Both the position numbers and the translations under genes were made by a program. DNA of 7,323 nt from Akkermansiaceae bacterium UBA1518 (GTDB lineage: Bacteria > Verrucomicrobiota > Verrucomicrobiia > Verrucomicrobiales > Akkermansiaceae). The stretch's first letter is position 1. Each line of letters starts with the position of its first letter. A model generated the notes under the pieces. The model had not been told where the DNA came from, did not search any database, and worked only from the letters and a program-made list of their open reading frames with translations. The stretch spans positions 1 through 7,323 of the forward strand of contig DCQM01000105.1 in assembly GCA_002323895.1 (NCBI GenBank), written 5' to 3'. Below, piece after piece: positions 1 through 6,715 of the stretch.

Positions 1-1552
1 TGTCTTCCGAGTTAGGTTCATTTTGATTTCCTTGTTGAGAGTCGTTTTTTTCTGAATCTTGAGTGTCTTCCTCTTCTTTCTTCTGTTTTTTTTCTTCCTC
101 CTTTTTTTTCTTTTCTTTTTGGAGTTCGGCTAATTGCTTCTCTACAGATTGTAGATTTTCTCTCGCGGCCGCGTTTTGAGGTTGGATTTTTAAGGAGGCC
201 TTAAAGTGCTCAATAGAACCTTCCCAAGCTTTCACTTTCTCTTCGGCAGTTTTTGACGCACCTAGATAAAATAAGGAAGTTGCGAGAGCGTAATGAGCTT
301 GCTGGAGAGTTTCAGGATCTTCAGCCGAAAGTGCTGAGCTAAATGAAGTGACCGCAGTAGGCCAATCTTGCGCCCTGGATGCTGCCGATCCGGACGCGAG
401 GTATAGACTTGCCGCACGGTCACCTGAGCTATCTTTGGCCGCTTCGTTGAATAACTGTTGAGCTGTGGTTGTTTCACCTGCTTTGAGGGCGGCGATTCCG
501 TCTTCCACCAAGCTTGCTTCAGCCTGCGGGGTGGCGAGGCTAAGGACTCCAAGAGCAATGACTGGAGCTAAAGGAAGACACTTGATGAAAATAGAAGTCA
601 TAAGAAGAAGAAGTCCGCTAAAAACAAACCACTGATGAGCCGGTTTAGCAACTCGTTGGTGTTTTCCTTCCTCTCGGAAGCGATCCATTTCAGCAAGCGC
701 TGAATCTAATTTGGTAATAAAGCCTGCGCCCATTCCTTTGGAGTAATATCCATCAGTTTCTTCAGCTATCACTTGTAGAGCTTCTTCGTTGAGCTTGGAA
801 AAAACGACATTCCCGGAGCGGTCTCGAAAATTCCCATCACCTTCCTGAGGATCGGGTATGAAGGAGCCCTCCGTGGTTCCCATCCCGATTGCGTAGATGA
901 AGATACCTTCTCGGGCGGCACCGGCGGCAGCTTCTTCAAGTCCTTCAGAGGATTTTTCACCATCGCTGAATACTACCATGATGTTGCTTTTTTGACCCGT
1001 TTCTCTCAGAAGTCGTGTTCCAGAATCGATAGCAGTGGTAAGGTTGGAGCCTCCCACTGGAATGTCATTGGGGTCCAGTTGAGCCAAAGTTTGTTCCACA
1101 AAACTGTGATCGATCGTAAGTGGAGATTGAACAAGTGTTTCGCCAGAAAACAAAAGAACTCCAACTCGATCGTTAGGAAATTTTTCTAGGATTTCTAGAG
1201 CTGCAGCCCTAGATGCTAGTAGTCGACTAGGCTCGATATCAAGGGCTAGCATGCTACGTGATATATCCACACAAAAGAGAATGTTTCGTCCTTCATTTTC
1301 TACTTCAATCCATTCTTCGCCAGATTCTGGTTGTGCGACTGCAATAATTAATCCAGCCAGTCCTCCTAAAGCGAGACCCAGTGAGGTGAAGTGAACCCAT
1401 GGTGGACGAATATGACTGAGGCGGCCTTGTAAACGATGTGCCACCATTCTCTTCCAGCGATAGCGACGTTTTTTCCAAGAGAGCCAAGCCATAAATCCAA
1501 TCAAGGGGAGGGCGGTTAAGCAAAGAAGCCATTCAGGTTTCGCAAAATTCAT
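1..1552 (-). CDS. BatB-BatC fusion: VWA domain membrane protein with C-terminal TPR domain (partial, C-terminus beyond window)
   Basis: Translating the minus strand from the ATG at 1552-1550 gives 517 codons with no stop down to base 2. Segments in order: hydrophobic helix ~8-26, basic loop (KKRRYRWKR, 27-35), second helix ~56-73, and a VWA domain ~88-290 with MIDAS residues D96-I-S98-R-S100, T172/T173 and D197 in VVFSDGE. Then come helix ~308-323, helix ~326-340, TPR-like helical repeats ~346-465 (a typical one ends KASLKIQPQN), and a Lys/Glu-rich tail from ~478. The basic loop implies a cytoplasmic side, which places both the VWA and TPR domains in the periplasm. The VWA part matches BatB; the TPR part matches BatC. 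VWA-TPR fusions occur in Bat loci of other bacteria. The start ATG overlaps the BatA stop (ATGA), implying coupling; no clear Shine-Dalgarno is seen. Molecular function in the family is not settled; oxygen tolerance or envelope stress is the usual suggestion. Confidence 0.88.
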   Translation of the reverse strand, partial: MNFAKPEWLLCLTALPLIGFMAWLSWKKRRYRWKRMVAHRLQGRLSHIRPPWVHFTSLGLALGGLAGLIIAVAQPESGEEWIEVENEGRNILFCVDISRSMLALDIEPSRLLASRAAALEILEKFPNDRVGVLLFSGETLVQSPLTIDHSFVEQTLAQLDPNDIPVGGSNLTTAIDSGTRLLRETGQKSNIMVVFSDGEKSSEGLEEAAAGAAREGIFIYAIGMGTTEGSFIPDPQEGDGNFRDRSGNVVFSKLNEEALQVIAEETDGYYSKGMGAGFITKLDSALAEMDRFREEGKHQRVAKPAHQWFVFSGLLLLMTSIFIKCLPLAPVIALGVLSLATPQAEASLVEDGIAALKAGETTTAQQLFNEAAKDSSGDRAASLYLASGSAASRAQDWPTAVTSFSSALSAEDPETLQQAHYALATSLFYLGASKTAEEKVKAWEGSIEHFKASLKIQPQNAAARENLQSVEKQLAELQKEKKKKEEEKKQKKEEEDTQDSEKNDSQQGNQNEPNSED

Positions 1553-2577
1553 GGCATCGCTGGTGGGTTAAACGCTGAAACAAAAAGGTATCCCAAAATT
1601 AGAAGGGCTGATGCCCCAACAAACCAGAAGTAGAGCTCCTTTCTTATCGTCCAGCTTCTACGTTCGACCTCGATTTTTTCAAGGTCGTCGATGCTCTTAA
1701 AAGCTTCTCTTAGGCCTAAATAGTCGCGGGCTCGATAGTAATCTCCTTTCGTGATTTTAGCGATTTCCTTAAGAGTTTCGGTGTCAAATTCTTGTCCTGT
1801 ATTAAGTCCTCGAATTCGGCCTTGGGGAGTTCCTATCCCTACCGGATAAACTTTAATGCCAAGTTCGGCTACTAAGCCTGCCGCCTCAATCGGAGAGAGT
1901 TGCCCGGAGTTGCTGGCGCCATCGGTAACGAGAACAATGACTTTGCTTTTGCTTTTTGGGTCATTTTTTCCTGTATCTCGGGCAAGCGTTTCTAGGCGAT
2001 CACCTGCTGCCACTATGGCGCTGCCGATAGCTGTGCCACCCTCGGTCCGATCCTTTACTAGCGCGACGTCGCGTAAGGTGTATTCAAGAATTTGATGATC
2101 AAGGGTGATTGGGGCGACAGTGTAAGGCCGTGCCGCGAAGCTTACTATTCCGATTCGGTCATCAGGTCGACGATCAATAAATTCCGTAATAATCTTTTTA
2201 GCTGCATTTATTCTGAGCTGGGGTCGCCGCATACCTCTGTCAGATTCGTAAAAATCAGCAGTCGACATTGAGTAGGAAACATCAAGCGCAATAATGATAT
2301 CAATTCCGCTCGCGGTCCGTGAAGTCTGGCTCCTAGTTTCTTGTGGCCGGGCAAGTCCGACAATCGCGGGGATTAGCATGAGCGGAAGGATTAAGGGCGC
2401 GAACTTAAAGGGCCGGTCTTTAGGCTTAAGTCCCAGAGTGCTTAATACCCGCAAGGTTGGATAGACAAGCCAACTGCGAGCGCCTTGACGATAGCCGAGA
2501 AACATGAGCAGTGGAACGGCCACAAGAAGCACAAGCCACCATGGTTCCGCGAAATCATAATTATCCAAAAAACTCAT
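1549..2577 (-). CDS. batA: BatA-type VWA domain membrane protein
   Basis: This is a 342-residue protein of the BatA family, an inner-membrane protein with a metal-binding VWA domain thought to mediate protein-protein contacts in the Bat/MoxR system. Visible layout: helix ~12-29, short basic loop (RQGAR), second helix ~58-76, VWA domain ~90-295, C-terminal helix ~315-334. The MIDAS site is complete: D99-V-S101-Y-S103, T182 in GGTAIG, and D219 in LVTDG. Length and topology are usual for the family. The ATG overlaps the TGA of the upstream DUF4381-like gene by 4 nt, and its own TGA overlaps the ATG of the BatB-BatC gene in the same way, so the three are very likely translated in a coupled fashion. 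The VWA domain is predicted periplasmic from the basic loop between the first two helices. The symbol rests on domain layout and operon position. Confidence 0.9.
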   Translation of the reverse strand: MSFLDNYDFAEPWWLVLLVAVPLLMFLGYRQGARSWLVYPTLRVLSTLGLKPKDRPFKFAPLILPLMLIPAIVGLARPQETRSQTSRTASGIDIIIALDVSYSMSTADFYESDRGMRRPQLRINAAKKIITEFIDRRPDDRIGIVSFAARPYTVAPITLDHQILEYTLRDVALVKDRTEGGTAIGSAIVAAGDRLETLARDTGKNDPKSKSKVIVLVTDGASNSGQLSPIEAAGLVAELGIKVYPVGIGTPQGRIRGLNTGQEFDTETLKEIAKITKGDYYRARDYLGLREAFKSIDDLEKIEVERRSWTIRKELYFWFVGASALLILGYLFVSAFNPPAMP

Positions 2578-3341
2578 GATGATTTCTGCGAAGGACGGAC
2601 AAGGAGAAAGGTGATAAGGGCTACGGCACTGATGGAGAGTCCAACCCAGACTAAAGCGTTTCCTTCGATTTCAGCGCCTGCCCCACGCCTTTTGTAGGTG
2701 CTACTCATTAAGCCTCCGAGGGCAAGGATCATACCGAAAGGAAAGGCTGCTAAAGTCCGTCTGGCGAAAGTCCGTTGGATCCATCCCACTGATTTGGTCT
2801 CGGGTAAGCTTGGTAAGTGATCGTTTTCGATGTCTTTAATTGGAGTGAATCGGCGGAGCTTTGTGAGGCAGACACGTGACTCCTCAATCATCTTCAGGGA
2901 AAGGGTTTGATCGATCTCAGACTTGTCATACTTGGCATCGTTCAAGCGATTAAGAACATGGTTGGCATCAGCTGGCAGTATAGTTTGGCGGGCTTCAAAT
3001 TCTTCGACTGTTTCGTAAAGTGCAGGCTCTGCCTGAGCTCCAGCTAGGTAGGTTCGGATTGCCAATGATGCCTCGGCTGCGATCTCCGAAATCAATCTCT
3101 TGTCAGCTTGCGATTCAAGCGAGCTGAGAACGCTCATCGCAGGAGTGAAAAAATCGAGGTTTGAGGTTGGTTTTGTTTTCTTAGGTTCCGCGAACAGGAG
3201 CCGAATTAGCCACCAAATCGCTAGGATTGTCAGGATTACACCGGAAATCAGGAACCACAGAAACCAATCCGGAGTCTCTGGCAGGTAGGTCTCGGGATCT
3301 GGAATACCGTGCTGAAGGGTCGGTGGATTATCGGAATCCAT
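2574..3341 (-). CDS. DUF4381-like membrane protein of the Bat operon, with C-terminal two-helix extension
   Basis: This is a 255-residue protein. A Pro-rich N-terminus is followed by a hydrophobic helix ~26-50, a basic patch (PKKTK, 53-57), and a mostly helical soluble region ~65-170. That region contains the stretch LYETVEEFEARQ and a later LNDAKYDKSEID, which resemble DUF4381 proteins found between DUF58 and BatA in Bat operons. After this come two more hydrophobic helices, ~198-213 and ~229-248, separated by a basic loop (TYKRRG). DUF4381 proteins known to me are shorter and lack the last ~80 residues, so this part may be lineage-specific. The start is supported by GGAG (plus 3351-3354), 9 nt upstream of the ATG; the DUF58 stop lies only 2 nt upstream. 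Its TGA overlaps the batA ATG. Biochemical role is unknown; position suggests a partner of the VWA proteins. Family assignment is by resemblance and context. Confidence 0.75.
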   Translation of the reverse strand: MDSDNPPTLQHGIPDPETYLPETPDWFLWFLISGVILTILAIWWLIRLLFAEPKKTKPTSNLDFFTPAMSVLSSLESQADKRLISEIAAEASLAIRTYLAGAQAEPALYETVEEFEARQTILPADANHVLNRLNDAKYDKSEIDQTLSLKMIEESRVCLTKLRRFTPIKDIENDHLPSLPETKSVGWIQRTFARRTLAAFPFGMILALGGLMSSTYKRRGAGAEIEGNALVWVGLSISAVALITFLLVRPSQKSS

Positions 3342-3343
3342 AA

Positions 3344-4234
3344 TTATCGTCTCCGAAGCACTCGGCGCTGAAAGAGTTTATGAAGATCGGCAATATAGTC
3401 ATCCTTGGTAGAAATTTGAGCGCTATCAATCCCATGCTTCTTAAAGAACGAAGCAAGTCCCTCGCGATATCTTTTGGAAAGTTTTGAGAGCCCCATACGC
3501 GTGTTGCTATTTGAGGTGTTTACTAATACTTCATAGCCGCTTTCAGGATCGCGTAGGTAAACTTTGCCTACGTCGGGAATCCTTTTCTCAAGAGGGTCAA
3601 AAATGGGAAGGGCGATGACATCATGTTGACGCGCAAGGGATCCCAAGGGTCGTTCGAACCCCCAATCCACAAAGTCCGAAATAAAAAAGATTAAACTCTT
3701 CCGTTTGAGGGTGCTGAGAAGGAACTTCGAAGCTTCGGCGATTGAAGTTCCTGGTTTGGGGGGGGTGGCCGTCAAAATTTCCCTCACTGCTCTGAGCACG
3801 GAGCGTCCTCCTTTTCCGGGAGGTAGGTAGAGGACTGGCTCTTCCGCGAAAAGAAGAAGCCCGACCTTATCGCCGTTATACCGTGCGCTAAACCCGAGTA
3901 GCGCAGCGATTTCGGCAGCGCGTTCGCGCTTGCTGAGATAATCGCTACCATATTCGGTTGAGCCGGAAATATCCACGGCGAGGATCACTGAAAGCTCTCG
4001 TTCCTCACGGAATTTTCGAATGAAAGGGCTTTCCATGCGGGCGGTGACATTCCAGTCAATGAAGCGGATTTCATCGCCCGGCTGGTATTCGCGGAATTCA
4101 TCGAAATCAAGGCCCTGTCCACGAAATGAAGAGTGATAGTCTCCTGAGAAAACTTCCTGGGCAAGACGCCGCGCTCGGATTTCAAGCCGCCTGACTCGAC
4201 GCATGATTTCCTCGATACTCTCTGCTTCATCCAT
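3344..4234 (-). CDS. DUF58 family protein (VWA-like fold), first gene of the Bat operon
   Basis: A 296-residue soluble protein with no hydrophobic segment, so presumably cytoplasmic. The DUF58 signature is unmistakable: FRGQGLDFDEFREYQPGDE (38-56), then FIDWNVTARM (58-67) and FIRKFREERE (71-80). A VWA-like fold follows, with D88-I-S90-G-S92, T163 in PGTSI and D187 in ISDF at the metal-site positions. DUF58 proteins commonly sit beside a MoxR AAA+ ATPase and Bat VWA proteins and are thought to act with them; the exact role is unknown. Here no MoxR gene precedes it. An in-frame TGA lies two codons before the ATG at 4234, so translation cannot begin further upstream. An internal ATG at 4204 (Met11) has a good GAGG 5 nt upstream, whereas 4234 has only a poor ribosome site; the true protein may be 286 residues. 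A run of eight C (plus 3758-3765) lies within codons ~156-159. Confidence 0.92.
   Translation of the reverse strand: MDEAESIEEIMRRVRRLEIRARRLAQEVFSGDYHSSFRGQGLDFDEFREYQPGDEIRFIDWNVTARMESPFIRKFREERELSVILAVDISGSTEYGSDYLSKRERAAEIAALLGFSARYNGDKVGLLLFAEEPVLYLPPGKGGRSVLRAVREILTATPPKPGTSIAEASKFLLSTLKRKSLIFFISDFVDWGFERPLGSLARQHDVIALPIFDPLEKRIPDVGKVYLRDPESGYEVLVNTSNSNTRMGLSKLSKRYREGLASFFKKHGIDSAQISTKDDYIADLHKLFQRRVLRRR
4208..4213 (-). promoter_or_regulatory. Possible ribosome binding site for an internal DUF58 start (ATG at 4204)
   Basis: The minus strand reads GAGGAAATCATG here, so GAGG lies 5 nt before the ATG at 4204-4202, an almost ideal Shine-Dalgarno arrangement. The longest possible start at 4234 is preceded only by GTGAGCA, which is too close and weak. 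DUF58 proteins as I know them often start just a few residues before the RRVRRLEIR helix, which either start allows. Seen directly: the motif and its spacing. Inferred: that it is used. Confidence 0.45.
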
Positions 4235-4239
4235 TGCTC

Positions 4240-4283
4240 ACGCAAATTTTAGTAATTGAAATCGAAAAGGGGAACGCAAATTT
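4240..4283. repeat. 10-bp direct repeat ACGCAAATTT, two copies 34 bp apart
   Basis: The word ACGCAAATTT occurs at 4240-4249 and again at 4274-4283, start-to-start 34 bp, slightly over three helical turns. Both copies lie between the divergent Bat and purH operons and overlap the candidate minus-strand promoter elements. Each contains the palindromic core AAATTT. This could be a pair of operator half-sites for a regulator of the Bat operon, or chance in AT-rich DNA. No known regulator site is recognised. Confidence 0.5.
4246..4274 (-). promoter_or_regulatory. Candidate promoter for the Bat operon
   Basis: On the minus strand a -10-like TAAAAT (plus 4246-4251, five of six consensus bases) lies 17 nt from a poor -35-like TTCCCC (plus 4269-4274). 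Transcription would start near 4239, which leaves almost no leader for the ATG at 4234 but a usual ~35-nt leader for the ATG at 4204. An alternative pairing is TTGCGT (plus 4274-4279) with TACTAA (plus 4249-4254) at a 19-nt gap. Consensus matching in AT-rich DNA is weak evidence. Confidence 0.25.
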
Positions 4284-4308
4284 CACCTCAATAACAGGGG
4301 AGTTTGAA

Positions 4309-4336
4309 TTGTTATTCACATTTATGGCTCCATATT
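4309..4336 (+). promoter_or_regulatory. Candidate promoter for the purH-pdxJ-acpS operon
   Basis: TTGTTA (4309-4314) and CATATT (4331-4336) are separated by 16 nt, each matching four of six bases of the sigma-70-type consensus. Transcription would start around 4343, giving a leader of about 65 nt before the purH ATG at 4408. The leader contains only weak possible hairpins, and I see no recognised purine riboswitch or PurR-type operator. Assigned by consensus and position only. Confidence 0.3.
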
Positions 4337-4407
4337 ACCCTTGCCCGGAGAGGTGAGGTAGCCTAGCCCTCGTGGGGGTTAATTCGACTCTAAACACATT
4401 CAAAATT

Positions 4408-5949
4408 ATGGCGATTGCACGCGCACTCCTCTCGGTTTCCGATAAGTCCGGATTGGTTGATTTTGCTAAGGCCCTTCATGAGGGGTTCGGTATCGAGCTA
4501 CTTTCGACGGGCGGAACAGCCAAGGCTCTCCGTGAGGGTGGGCTGCCGGTTACTGATGTTGCCGAATACACTGGTGCCCCCGAGCTCTTCGAGGGGCGCC
4601 TCAAAACTCTCCACCCGAAAATCCACGGCGGTTTACTCCAGAGGCGGGATTCGGACGATCATGTCGCACAAGGTAAAAAGAATGACATCCCAACCATCGA
4701 TCTCGTCGTTGTGAATCTCTACCCGTTTGAGCAAACAATAGCCAAAGAGGATGTGTCGTTAGGTGAAGCGATTGAGAATATTGATATCGGTGGGCCTTCG
4801 ATGTTACGCAGTGCTTCCAAGAATTATTCTGCGGTTACCGTGCTAACGGATCCTGCCGACTACCGAAGGGTTTTAGAGGAAATGGAAGAGTATGATGGCG
4901 ATACGACTCTCCGGCTTCGAGAGGAGCTTGCGATCAAGGTCTTTCGCCGAACCTCGGCTTATGATGGTGCCATCTCCAACTATTTGGGCCAGTGTGACCA
5001 AGGGACTGCTTGTAATTTTTCAGTGAACCTTCCGCTAGTGAGTGATCTTCGTTACGGCGACAACCCTCACCAAAAAGCCCGACTTTATGGTGATTTCAAC
5101 GAATGTTTTACTCAATTGCAGGGGAAAGAGCTCAGTTACACTAACATTCTCGATATTGAAGCCGCAGCTGATCTTATTTTGGACTACAAACGTTCAACTG
5201 TCGGGATTCTCAAACACACTAATCCTTGTGGGGTTGGTCAAGATGAGGATCTTCGGGTCGCTTGGCAGAAAGCTTTCGAAACTGATCGTTCAGCTCCATT
5301 TGGCGGGGTGATCGTCTGTAATCGCCCGATCAACGAAGATTTGGCAAGGGTCATTTCAGAGATTTTTACAGACGTTATTATAGCGCCTGATTATGAGCCT
5401 GAAGCACGCGCAATCCTTCAGAAGAAGAAGAATTTGCGCCTTATGAAGGTAGAGCCTGGTTATGAAAAATTTCGGAGAGATCCCGTTGTTCGGCCTGCAC
5501 CTGGCGGTTTAATGGTGATGGATAAGGATCACGCCGTTATGGGGCTCGAGGACCTAGAGGCCAAGGTTGTGACGAAACGTCCACCAACTGAGGCAGAGAT
5601 GACCGCGATGAGATTTGGTTGGCGTGTTGTTAAGCATGTGAAGTCTAATGCGATTGTGTTTAGTTCAGGAGATCGCACTCTTGGGATCGGTGCTGGTCAA
5701 ATGAGTCGTGTTGATTCTTCTCGGATTGCCGTTTGGAAGGCTGAAGAAGCTGGACTCTCTTTGAAGGGTAGCATCATTGCTTCTGACGCTCTTTTCCCCT
5801 TTGCTGATGGCCTAGACGCGGCGATCAAGGCTGGTGCTACTGCTTGTATTCAGCCCGGGGGGTCAATACGGGATGAGGAAGTAATCGCAGCGGCTGATGC
5901 CGCCGGTATTGCTATGGTATTTACCGGGTATAGGCATTTTAAGCATTAA
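4408..5949 (+). CDS. purH: Bifunctional AICAR formyltransferase / IMP cyclohydrolase
   Basis: PurH carries out the last two steps of de novo IMP synthesis: formylation of AICAR with 10-formyl-THF, then ring closure of FAICAR to IMP. The cyclohydrolase domain spans ~1-195, with LLSTGGTAKAL, RLKTLHPKIHGG, VVNLYPFE and IDIGGPSMLRSASKN. The transformylase domain fills the rest, with LRYGDNPHQKA, SYTNILDIEAA and the catalytic Lys-His pair K269-H270 in ILKHTNPCGVG. Later motifs are KHVKSNAIVFS, GAGQMSRVDS, SDALFPFADG and the family-typical end FTGYRHFKH. From the ATG at 4408 the protein has 513 residues, a usual PurH length, and begins MAIARALLSVSDKSG as homologues do. The frame is open back to a GTG at 4372 (12 extra residues), but that extension lacks family similarity. 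No clear Shine-Dalgarno precedes 4408. It is the first gene of the operon, 12 nt before pdxJ and divergent from the Bat operon. Confidence 0.97.
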   Translation: MAIARALLSVSDKSGLVDFAKALHEGFGIELLSTGGTAKALREGGLPVTDVAEYTGAPELFEGRLKTLHPKIHGGLLQRRDSDDHVAQGKKNDIPTIDLVVVNLYPFEQTIAKEDVSLGEAIENIDIGGPSMLRSASKNYSAVTVLTDPADYRRVLEEMEEYDGDTTLRLREELAIKVFRRTSAYDGAISNYLGQCDQGTACNFSVNLPLVSDLRYGDNPHQKARLYGDFNECFTQLQGKELSYTNILDIEAAADLILDYKRSTVGILKHTNPCGVGQDEDLRVAWQKAFETDRSAPFGGVIVCNRPINEDLARVISEIFTDVIIAPDYEPEARAILQKKKNLRLMKVEPGYEKFRRDPVVRPAPGGLMVMDKDHAVMGLEDLEAKVVTKRPPTEAEMTAMRFGWRVVKHVKSNAIVFSSGDRTLGIGAGQMSRVDSSRIAVWKAEEAGLSLKGSIIASDALFPFADGLDAAIKAGATACIQPGGSIRDEEVIAAADAAGIAMVFTGYRHFKH

Positions 5950-5961
5950 CTTCCTAAGAAA

Positions 5962-6711
5962 ATGTCGCTTCTTCTCGGGGTAAATATCGATCACGTCGCC
6001 ACGCTTCGGCAGGCGCGATACGCCATGAATCCAGATGCTCCAATCCTCGAGCCCTCGATTTTGGAGGCGGCACTTGAGGCGAAAGCTGGAGGAGCTGATT
6101 CAATCACCGTTCACGTACGTGAGGATCGTCGTCACATGCAAGATGACGATGCGCGATTGATTCGACGGGAAATCGATTTACCCTTAAATCTTGAATTGGC
6201 AAATACTGCAGAGATGGTGGCTTTTGCTTGCGAGTTGAAACCGGACTTTGCTTGCTTGGTTCCCGAGAAACGTGAGGAGGTTACCACTGAGGGGGGACTT
6301 GATGTAGTCGGAAATCAGGAGTCTTTGCGCCAAACTGTCGGTAAACTCCAGAGTCTGGGAATTCGAGTAAGTTTGTTCATTGATTCAGAGAGGGCTCAGA
6401 TTAAGGCGGCAGCAGACGTTGGAGCAGAAATGATAGAATTACACACTGGAACATTTGCCTTAACCACTGGCAATGAACACGAATCCGAAATTAAACGATT
6501 GCAATCTGGTGCAGAGCTAGGGAACTCATTGGGATTGCAAATTAATGCAGGCCACGGTATTCATTTGGAAAACGTTAAGGATCTTTTTTCTGTAAAAAAC
6601 TTAAAAGAGTTTAATGTTGGTCACACCTTGATTTCCCGGGGTCTTTTTGTCGGGATTAGATCCGCGGTGATAGAGATGAAGGCCGCAATGAAGGGATACC
6701 CGACAGCTTAA
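5962..6711 (+). CDS. pdxJ: Pyridoxine 5'-phosphate synthase
   Basis: PdxJ condenses 1-deoxy-D-xylulose 5-phosphate with 3-amino-2-oxopropyl phosphate to pyridoxine 5'-phosphate, the ring-closing step of DXP-dependent vitamin B6 synthesis; it is a cytoplasmic TIM barrel. At 249 residues it is of normal size. Visible motifs: N-terminal LLGVNIDHVATLRQAR, ITVHVREDRRH with H51 (E. coli His45), LNLELA with E78 (E. coli Glu72), LVPEKREEVTTEGGLDV, VSLFID, IELHTG, and NAGHG with H198 (E. coli His193). All catalytic positions are kept. Relative to E. coli PdxJ there is a ~6-residue insertion around 20-36, before the second helix. The ATG lies 12 nt after the purH stop, with a modest AAGAAA purine stretch just upstream. 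Its presence implies the organism makes B6 by the DXP-dependent route rather than by PdxS/PdxT. Confidence 0.97.
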   Translation: MSLLLGVNIDHVATLRQARYAMNPDAPILEPSILEAALEAKAGGADSITVHVREDRRHMQDDDARLIRREIDLPLNLELANTAEMVAFACELKPDFACLVPEKREEVTTEGGLDVVGNQESLRQTVGKLQSLGIRVSLFIDSERAQIKAAADVGAEMIELHTGTFALTTGNEHESEIKRLQSGAELGNSLGLQINAGHGIHLENVKDLFSVKNLKEFNVGHTLISRGLFVGIRSAVIEMKAAMKGYPTA

Positions 6712-6715
6712 TAGC

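Noticed and set aside
262..963. Minus-strand open frames of 98 codons (262-558) and 64 codons (769-963)
   Set aside because: Both are out-of-frame readings of the BatB-BatC gene; composition is unlike a real protein and the true frame carries VWA and TPR signatures.
1305..1532. A 75-codon minus-strand open frame at the 5' end of the BatB-BatC gene
   Set aside because: It lies in another frame of the same strand and shows no family features; the overlapping frame from 1552 gives a clear BatB N-terminus with helices and a MIDAS site.
992..3288. Plus-strand open frames at 992-1189, 1856-2095, 2485-2697 and 3100-3288
   Set aside because: All are antisense to well-supported Bat operon genes and have no recognisable domains or start signals.
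4347..4380. GC-rich stretch in the purH leader as a riboswitch or regulatory hairpin
   Set aside because: Only 4-bp stems can be drawn (GAGG/CCTC, or CCCT/GGGG with a GU pair); no known riboswitch core is recognisable.
4372..4407. GTG at 4372 as the purH start
   Set aside because: It adds 12 residues outside the family's usual N-terminus; the ATG at 4408 gives the expected length and sequence start. The GAGG upstream is 13 nt from the GTG, too far to be its ribosome site.
4415..5311. Plus-strand open frames at 4415-4714 and 5042-5311
   Set aside because: They are shifted-frame shadows of purH.
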